The notes beneath the pieces were generated by a model. It was not told the DNA's origin. It did no database searches and worked only from the letters and a program-made list of their open reading frames with translations. From NCBI GenBank assembly GCA_002491825.1, contig DKWR01000040.1:1-18503 (forward strand): a stretch of DNA of 18,503 nucleotides, in the 5' to 3' direction. Shown piece after piece: positions 14,701 through 18,503 of the stretch. The first letter of the stretch is position 1. Each line of letters opens with the position of its first letter. Source of the DNA: Ruminococcaceae bacterium UBA7147. GTDB taxonomy: Bacteria; Bacillota; Clostridia; Oscillospirales; Acutalibacteraceae. Made by a program: the position numbers and the translations under genes.

Positions 14701-16122
14701 GGAAGCAACGGCGGTACAGTTTCATTCACAACCCAGGCTGATTCTGCTGCATATGTAAGTGTAACAGTTGACTATGACGGCAGTGCAACATTCAAAGCAT
14801 TTGTAAATTCAAATGATGGTTATGAATTCAAGGGCTGGCATGAAAAGGCTAATTGCAATGACCCTGCTGTAAGTACTTTGAATGAATACACATTAAGCGA
14901 CATCCAGGCTGACAAAACATTATATGCAGAATTTGTGCTTAAGAGATACACAGTTACTGCAGTTGCGGTAACAACAGAAGGCTCTGACGGCGGCACTGTT
15001 GCACAGATAGTTAATAACGCTGAAGCACAGTCAGGTACAACGATTAATATTAACGATGTTGCACACAACAGTACGGTAACATTAAAAGCAAAACCTGCCG
15101 AAGGTGCTACATTCAACGGTTGGTATGATGCTGAAACAGGCGGAAATCGTCTTGATGACTCTGCATCACGGACTTTGGCAATTACAGTTAAAAGTAATCA
15201 GACCGTATATGCACGTTTCACAGCTACAAATAAGACTACAACAATTTATGTTGCTCCTCGTTCAGGCTTTGATAGTTATAATCTTTGGGTTTACGATAAA
15301 GATGATGAAAGTAAAAAGTATAACGGTATCACTTGGCCTGGCGAAGCTTTAACGCTTGACAGCACAACAGGTTATTATAAGCTGACATTTACAACATCAA
15401 ATAGCGGTAATTTCTACGTAATTCTCAGTAATAAAGGAAGCAAGAAAGTTCCTGACAACAACGGTAAAGGCTTCCTGGGTGAATACGGAAAGACATACTT
15501 AATTGGAGATTCAACAATGACAGAATATAAACCTGTCAGCGTTACTCTCAATGCTGTTTCGGTAAATGCTTCTGGTGTGACTCAGTCAAACGGCTTTACC
15601 GGCGGTTCAATTACGGTTAACGGTACAAAATATACAGCGACAGAAACTTTGTCATATAACAGCGGTTCGTCTTTCTCGGCTACAGCAACTGCAAGCGGAA
15701 ACTATAAGTTTGTAGGTTGGTACGACAACGCAGCTTGTACCGGAACTGCAGTAAGCACATTAAGTGTAACGCTTACCGAGGACAAGACCTATTATGCGAA
15801 GTTTGTAGAACAATCAACTGTTACTATTACATTTGATGCTTCGAGTACTGGTTGGGTTAGTAAAGCCAATGCTTGTATGTGGGTTTATGACACAAGTTCA
15901 GGTAATAAATGTCAAATGACAAACAATATTAATAAATGGACGGCTTCGGTACCTGTTTCTGTAACAAATATAATATTCTACAGATGTACTCCTGCCGGTT
16001 TTGGTACTACTAAAGTAGAAAGTGAAAGTTCTCCAGGATATTGGAATCTATGGTCTGCCGAAAGCAGAGGAACAAAGACAACATATATGACATCCGGCGA
16101 CGGTAACGGTAGCTGGCAATAA
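11743..16122 (+). CDS. Giant repeat surface protein: SipW-like signal, InlB-B-type repeats, CBM26-like module
   Basis: A 1459-residue exported protein. The signal region (basic 2-19, hydrophobic 21-38) ends S-T-Y-S-W43-V-E-T, a diverged form of A-W-F-T. Residues ~50-275 form a TasA-like domain (S-S-A-D-G-D-N-F-F-F-P; a weak W-L-Q-D-S-G-D in place of the usual C-terminal motif). Residues ~296-407 hold a module with K-M-W-V-Y and F-Y-F-Y-R, ending G-F-G-T-W-S. Eight InlB-B-like beta-repeats follow (about 511-1356, each 85-100 residues, with G-G-T-V, G-W-Y and [YF]-A-x-F). Between repeats 7 and 8 sits a CBM26-like module (about 1165-1263) with L-W-V-Y, I-T-W-P-G-E and V-I-L-S-N-K-G. A second M-W-V-Y / I-I-F-Y-R module ends the protein. 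GGGGG (11731-11735) lies 7 bases before the ATG. Likely adhesin with starch-like glycan binding; binding itself is inferred. Confidence 0.8.
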   Translation: MKEKLCAIKNALTKKNKSRYGLLLSVVALIEVLMILLVSTYSWVETISSIKITNAIGKIDTYTYTNAEIGTGAGYSGAPIDLKQYFRASGNVHLATASSADGDNFFFPQVANAGAKSNSYRKGTINDKNTNYIRFSCRVQAKGTSAAFYFDKVPTFKIGGTEVTDNSVRLAISISDSVDSEGSTSVYSYNAVDSENVVGNVDVTKVTTTKINAFSDYVNNGDDAGNILFTVPQGGEKIITFTLWLQDSGDTKKNAEFSGKTVTSNDFKIVTGVKTTKINFVDRTSKHNKSDATSPTWQWVSNDDAKMWVYAPSGNAYEMTRAVDENNVEVDPPTWSLTVATDLLGDLSGDFYFYRTANTVTSDPQNNYLNFWKTTLSSAGTTAIPTYTAFGNTKSGSLEGFGTWSDVAEIKVLGDNAENVLKTPGETDTPQALTINTAAAGISVEMNYNNNFWRAYVPNDSNSKNLTLQIKKNNTTTYTIDAVKRDLTESASTFRVTSSTTGYWEEPAIVKVIIPDEYKSMGSVKVSGGPSGATTVKVTKGTTVQLQATPASDDYAFEGWYSDAECTNLKNSVSQYNVTASEKNKTYTYYAKFQFNVRLTAKTDGVAEDDSGGKVQINYDGTPGAKVSLPVQKGGSVKLIALPNTEDYEFMGWYDSESKLVYNNTQTTVEITDLQKPINLYAVYNVKTFILEAFAATNGEPGDLGNETGGTVKFDSQTSSGAYAIVEVDYTDTATFVAIVKDTDGYEFAGWYSDAACSSSKLVTTELTYTVDKNTEYRILYAKFVLKKYDASAVAVTNGTEGSATGGTVQITADGVTTAVGASVTTKVTHGTTAKFTATKKRGYNFVGWYNKASGGTLVSSSATYNATGVAGDIKLYAIFKKVYTVSLTARTDGVVGSSGGTVKAGSSAAGATSTVSVNHGDSVKIIATPSSAAYSFVKWSNASGTSYGSTPEVTLTNVTSNLTLYGDFVKKTFTIKAYAVSDGIQGSNGGTVSFTTQADSAAYVSVTVDYDGSATFKAFVNSNDGYEFKGWHEKANCNDPAVSTLNEYTLSDIQADKTLYAEFVLKRYTVTAVAVTTEGSDGGTVAQIVNNAEAQSGTTININDVAHNSTVTLKAKPAEGATFNGWYDAETGGNRLDDSASRTLAITVKSNQTVYARFTATNKTTTIYVAPRSGFDSYNLWVYDKDDESKKYNGITWPGEALTLDSTTGYYKLTFTTSNSGNFYVILSNKGSKKVPDNNGKGFLGEYGKTYLIGDSTMTEYKPVSVTLNAVSVNASGVTQSNGFTGGSITVNGTKYTATETLSYNSGSSFSATATASGNYKFVGWYDNAACTGTAVSTLSVTLTEDKTYYAKFVEQSTVTITFDASSTGWVSKANACMWVYDTSSGNKCQMTNNINKWTASVPVSVTNIIFYRCTPAGFGTTKVESESSPGYWNLWSAESRGTKTTYMTSGDGNGSWQ
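13273..15808 (+). repeat. Eight InlB-B-like repeat units inside the giant surface gene
   Basis: Approximate unit boundaries: 13273-13527, 13528-13797, 13798-14100, 14101-14388, 14389-14655, 14656-14940, 14941-15225 and, after the CBM26-like insert, 15536-15808. Each encodes a strand of alternating hydrophobics, G-G-[TKS]-[VI], a strand with A-x-x, then an aromatic plus G-W-Y (two units have K-W-S or G-W-H), and ends [YF]-A-x-[FY] or a close variant. At DNA level GGTTGGTA recurs in most units (for example near 13419, 13698, 13991, 14285, 15118, 15716), but the units are otherwise well diverged, so they are old duplications. Confidence 0.8.
15235..15535 (+). other. CBM26-like (starch-binding) domain coding segment
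   Basis: Within the giant protein, residues about 1165-1263 begin T-T-I-Y-V-A and contain Y-N-L-W-V-Y, I-T-W-P-G-E, G-Y-Y-K-L and V-I-L-S-N-K-G, then V-P-D-N-N-G-K-G-F. That order (aromatic strand, W-P-G, Y-x-V strand, x-I-x-x-N-x-G, P-x-x-x-x-x-G) is what I know of CBM26 modules of starch-active enzymes from gut Firmicutes. Here it is linked to no enzyme. Confidence 0.6.
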
Positions 16123-16146
16123 TTTAAAATTTAGGGAGGTGATACC

Positions 16147-17328
16147 ATGAAAAAATCGAAGATAATAATTGTTTCCGTACTTGCAGTAATACTATGCGTT
16201 ATGTGCGTGACAACATCAACCTTTTCATGGTTCACCCGCCCTCAGACATTGAAGGGCGACTCGCTCGGATGGGATATTAACTATGATACGTCTGTCGGAA
16301 GCGGAGTAACAATGAAGACATACGCTTCTACTGATGGCGGCAGTACATATAACGAAGCTCAGGAGATAACGAGTTTTAGTAACTCTTCCGGCATTGGCGC
16401 AGGCGAGCGTGTGTGGTACAGAACAGATATTACGAACAACGGAGCTTCGCCCCAGAGTGTTTCGCTTTATCTTTCAAAACTCACTTTACCTGAAAATGCA
16501 CAGGGCAAATTTTACCTTGGTGTAAACAATCCTCTTAAAACCTATAAGTGCTATAACGGCAACAACGCAAGTGCTGAACAAAAGGTAGAAAGTGTTATTA
16601 ACAAAAAGAATGTCTATGTCGGATTTAACAATAACCAGACCTATACACCTACGAATTATCAGGTTCATTGGTGGAGCTCCAATTCAGATTACAACGGTGA
16701 TAGCAGCGTAAATGCTTATTTCTCGCCTAATAAAACAGGTGATTATGATAACCAAACATACAATATGTCATATGCAACTATCCCTTGGAACGCAAATGCG
16801 GTTAAGCTGCGCCAGGGTGACACTTGGTATGGAGGTGACAACACCGACATAGCCACAAATAATACTATTTGCTTGTATCAAAGCGGTCCGAACAGCTATA
16901 GTACAATATATAAAGGATCGGGCGTTGCGGCTGGAATAGAAAAATTCTATTCTTCTGCCAATGTAACGCAAGGAAGTACGATTGACCTTGCAGCAACAGG
17001 CAAAGGAACAATTACTTATGAATCTTCAAATACGTCAGTTGCAACGGTTGATTCTTCAGGTGTTGTCACTGGTGTAAAATCAGGTACGGCTAGCATTACT
17101 GTTACCTCAACAGGCGCTTATGGTGACACTATCACAGCAACGTGTAATCTTTCGGTAACAGCTGAAGAAGGTAATGTAAAGACTGATGTTCCTATTATTA
17201 CCAACGTTAAGGTCAACGGAATGTCTGATGTCGGAGAGGCTACAACAGAGTCAATTTACTGGTATATCAAAAATGACGGTTCCGGTGCTTTGACTTATAC
17301 AATTGAAGATGTTTATCTGACTTTGTAA
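16147..17328 (+). CDS. SipW-type exported protein with BIG2 Ig-like domain
   Basis: A 393-residue exported protein, last gene of the array. Signal: K2-K5 basic, hydrophobic 6-20, then V-T-T-S-T-F-S-W-F-T (S-W-F-T in place of A-W-F-T). Residues ~30-265 are beta-rich with many Asn, Tyr and Ser; V-W-Y-R-T-D-I-T-N-N-G resembles camelysin/TasA strands that begin with a tension-type N-N-G. Residues ~269-340 form a bacterial Ig-like group 2 domain (V-T-Q-G-S-T-I-D-L, S-S-N-T-S-V-A-T-V-D, G-V-V-T-G-V-K-S-G-T-A-S-I-T-V). A short strand-rich tail follows. GGGAGGTGAT (16134-16143) is a strong ribosome site. The cluster motif W-x-E-G-x-D-P-x-C is absent, so this member is more distant. Likely role: cell-wall-near or terminal component of the surface structure. 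Confidence 0.75.
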   Translation: MKKSKIIIVSVLAVILCVMCVTTSTFSWFTRPQTLKGDSLGWDINYDTSVGSGVTMKTYASTDGGSTYNEAQEITSFSNSSGIGAGERVWYRTDITNNGASPQSVSLYLSKLTLPENAQGKFYLGVNNPLKTYKCYNGNNASAEQKVESVINKKNVYVGFNNNQTYTPTNYQVHWWSSNSDYNGDSSVNAYFSPNKTGDYDNQTYNMSYATIPWNANAVKLRQGDTWYGGDNTDIATNNTICLYQSGPNSYSTIYKGSGVAAGIEKFYSSANVTQGSTIDLAATGKGTITYESSNTSVATVDSSGVVTGVKSGTASITVTSTGAYGDTITATCNLSVTAEEGNVKTDVPIITNVKVNGMSDVGEATTESIYWYIKNDGSGALTYTIEDVYLTL

Positions 17329-17342
17329 TACATAAACTTTAG

Positions 17343-17374
17343 AAAAGGGTTGTTTTTACAACCCTTTTTTATTA
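17343..17374 (+). terminator. Strong intrinsic terminator ending the matrix cluster
   Basis: AAAAGGGTTGT (17343-17353) pairs perfectly with ACAACCCTTTT (17358-17368) over a TTTT loop and runs into a T tract. It lies 15 bases after the last stop codon and defines the right end of the ten-gene array. Confidence 0.95.
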
Positions 17375-17403
17375 TACTAAATTTATAGTAATATAGAATT
17401 AAC

Positions 17404-17433
17404 TTGACTTTTATCCAAAACTCATGTAAAGAT
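17404..17433 (+). promoter_or_regulatory. Probable promoter of the second signal peptidase gene
   Basis: TTGACT (17404-17409) is followed after 17 bases by TAAAGA (17427-17432), or after 18 bases by AAAGAT with an upstream TG. A better-looking TATAAT at 17446-17451 has no -35 at the right distance and would start transcription inside the ribosome site. Together with the terminator just upstream, this suggests separate transcription of the gene at 17466. Confidence 0.55.
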
Positions 17434-17465
17434 AATCGGTATATTTATAATACGGAGCAAAATAA

Positions 17466-18167
17466 ATGAAGAAAAATAAAATTTTCCGAACAATAAATCT
17501 AATAAAAAATATTATCTGTTGGATTCTTGTTGTAATTCTTGTGTTCACTATGGTTGTATTTTTTACTGCAAGAATCAACGGAAGTACACCCTCTGTTTTC
17601 GGATATTCAATATTCAGAGTATCAAGCGGAAGTATGGAGCCTGAGCTCAAAGTGGGTGACATTATTCTTGATAAAGTAGTTGAAAATCCGGAAGATTTAA
17701 AAGTGGGCGATGTCATTACATTTAAAAGTAATGATTACGGCGACTTGCTTGTGACGCACAAAGTTATAAAAGCGCCATATGAAGAAAACGGAAAATTAAT
17801 GCTACAGACAAAGGGCGTGGCTAATGACATTGAAGATAATCCAATAAGCACCGATGATGTAAAGGGAATTATGGTATGCAAGGTGGATTATCTTGACACG
17901 GTTTACAATGTTTTTCTGTCGCCATGGGGATTGCTGATACTCATAACATTAATAGTTATCATATTTTTTGATGAATTAATCACAATAGTAAAAATCCTGA
18001 CGAATAACGATAAGTCAGCTAAAGACGCGGATGATATTAATGAGATTATCGACAGACTGCAGGCAGATAAGCTGAAAGAGCAGGCGGAAAAGGTTAAAGC
18101 ACAGTCTGAAAAGGCTGAAGAGAAATCAAAAAAAGACAGTGAGGACAGCGGTGAAAAAGAAGAGTGA
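17466..18167 (+). CDS. Second SipW-type (ER/archaeal-type) signal peptidase I
   Basis: A 233-residue membrane serine protease: N-terminal helix (about 13-34), catalytic Ser56 in the canonical S-G-S56-M-E-P box, V-G-D-I-I-L, and His98 in V-T-H98-K-V, giving the Ser-His arrangement of the SipW type. T-K-G-V-A-N-D-I-E-D-N-P stands for the usual G-D-N/D box. A second membrane helix (about 155-178) is followed by a highly charged K/E-rich tail of about 50 residues, probably helical. GGAG (17454-17457) lies 8 bases before the ATG. It is similar in plan to the peptidase at 4126 but clearly diverged and separately transcribed, so the two probably differ in substrate or timing. The next gene starts inside its 3' end. 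Confidence 0.88.
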   Translation: MKKNKIFRTINLIKNIICWILVVILVFTMVVFFTARINGSTPSVFGYSIFRVSSGSMEPELKVGDIILDKVVENPEDLKVGDVITFKSNDYGDLLVTHKVIKAPYEENGKLMLQTKGVANDIEDNPISTDDVKGIMVCKVDYLDTVYNVFLSPWGLLILITLIVIIFFDELITIVKILTNNDKSAKDADDINEIIDRLQADKLKEQAEKVKAQSEKAEEKSKKDSEDSGEKEE

Positions 18168-18477
18168 AAAGACCGTTTATGAAAAAATATATGACGCAGT
18201 TTTGCAGATACCGTACGGAAAGGTTGCAACATACGGTCAGATTGCCGCAATGGCAGGAAACAGGTATTACGCCAGAGCCGTTGGTAACGCACTCCACAGA
18301 AATCCTGCGCCTGATATAATTCCTTGCTACCGAGTGGTAAATTCCAAAGGAAAATTAGCCGCAAGCTTTGCATTTGGCGGTGAGGACAGGCAGAAACAGC
18401 TCCTTGAAGCCGAAGGAATAGAAGTTGCAGACGGCAAGGTCGATTTAAAAAAGTACGGATTTAATCCTTTTGCGTGA
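18151..18477 (+). CDS. MGMT/Ogt-family DNA alkyltransferase domain protein, PCYR variant
   Basis: A 108-residue protein equal to the C-terminal DNA-binding/catalytic domain of O6-alkylguanine alkyltransferases. It shows the I-P-x-G-K-V-A-T-Y-G-Q-I-A helix-turn-helix, R-A-V-G-N-A-L (with the arginine finger), N-P and I-P-C-Y-R-V-V-N-S-K-G. The nucleophilic Cys is present, unlike alkyltransferase-like proteins (PWHR), but the His of P-C-H-R-V is Tyr, which could weaken activation of the Cys. GTG 18151 is chosen over GTG 18139 because GAGG (18141-18144) lies 6 bases before it; this gives a 17-base overlap with the peptidase gene and so likely translational coupling. A role unrelated to the peptidase is probable. 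No terminator is visible before the window ends at 18503. Confidence 0.8.
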   Translation: MKKKSEKTVYEKIYDAVLQIPYGKVATYGQIAAMAGNRYYARAVGNALHRNPAPDIIPCYRVVNSKGKLAASFAFGGEDRQKQLLEAEGIEVADGKVDLKKYGFNPFA

Positions 18478-18503
18478 AAAATAAACTATAATTTAGCGTT
18501 GGA

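Noticed and set aside
13273..15808. Recurring GGTTGGTA words as a CRISPR-like array
   Set aside because: The words recur at about 270-300 base spacing within a coding frame as the G-W-Y codons of protein repeats; spacing and divergence do not fit CRISPR.
9949..17328. Sortase-anchored proteins
   Set aside because: None of the exported proteins ends in an LPxTG-like motif with hydrophobic helix and basic tail.
18487..18492. TATAAT near the right edge as a promoter
   Set aside because: No acceptable -35 lies about 17 bases upstream and no gene start is visible before the window ends.

Overview
The window reads as a chromosomal segment of a low-to-moderate GC Gram-positive gut Clostridium relative, probably an Oscillospirales/Ruminococcus-like organism. 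The evidence is strong AGGAGG-type ribosome sites, SipW-type signal peptides, a threonine-rich linker and a starch-binding-type (CBM26-like) module in a surface protein, and a small Cys-containing protein of a Clostridia-restricted type (DUF6472-like). This is inference from protein style; no rRNA, tRNA or marker gene is present. All genes are on the + strand.

Layout. Positions 1-252 hold an imperfect inverted repeat, one copy of a dispersed repeat with ACTCCAC heptamers, and a near-consensus promoter. Positions 253-1012 hold a two-gene operon (LOG-family phosphoribohydrolase and a 57-aa DUF6472-like protein) closed by an intrinsic terminator. After about 390 bases of AT-rich, palindrome-containing leader comes a ten-gene, roughly 16-kb array (1407-17328): a SipW-type exported protein; a membrane-anchored relative without the SipW motif; a TasA/BsaA-like candidate major subunit; a SipW-type signal peptidase; a membrane-anchored McrB-like AAA+ ATPase; a DUF2357-like protein carrying a roughly 400-residue coiled coil; and four further SipW-type exported proteins. 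One of those is a 1459-aa giant with eight InlB-B-like repeats and a CBM26-like module, and the last has a BIG2 Ig-like domain. A perfect 11-bp stem terminator ends the array. A second SipW-type peptidase with its own promoter follows, overlapping an MGMT-family gene at the right edge.

How it may work together (inference). The first peptidase would process the clustered exported proteins, which share a TasA/camelysin-like architecture: basic N-terminus, hydrophobic core, an A-W-F-T-type motif, and in most cases a C-terminal W-x-[DE]-G-x-D-P-x-C motif. They would assemble into a surface fibre or biofilm matrix, with the giant repeat protein and the T-rich linker protein as candidate adhesive or starch-binding components. 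The unexpected part is the ATPase/DUF2357 pair. It resembles an McrBC core in which the ATPase has gained a transmembrane segment and the McrC-like partner has a long coiled coil where the nuclease would be. Its position in the middle of a matrix operon suggests an undescribed link between an McrB-type motor and surface-fibre biogenesis, or a defence module tied to the envelope.
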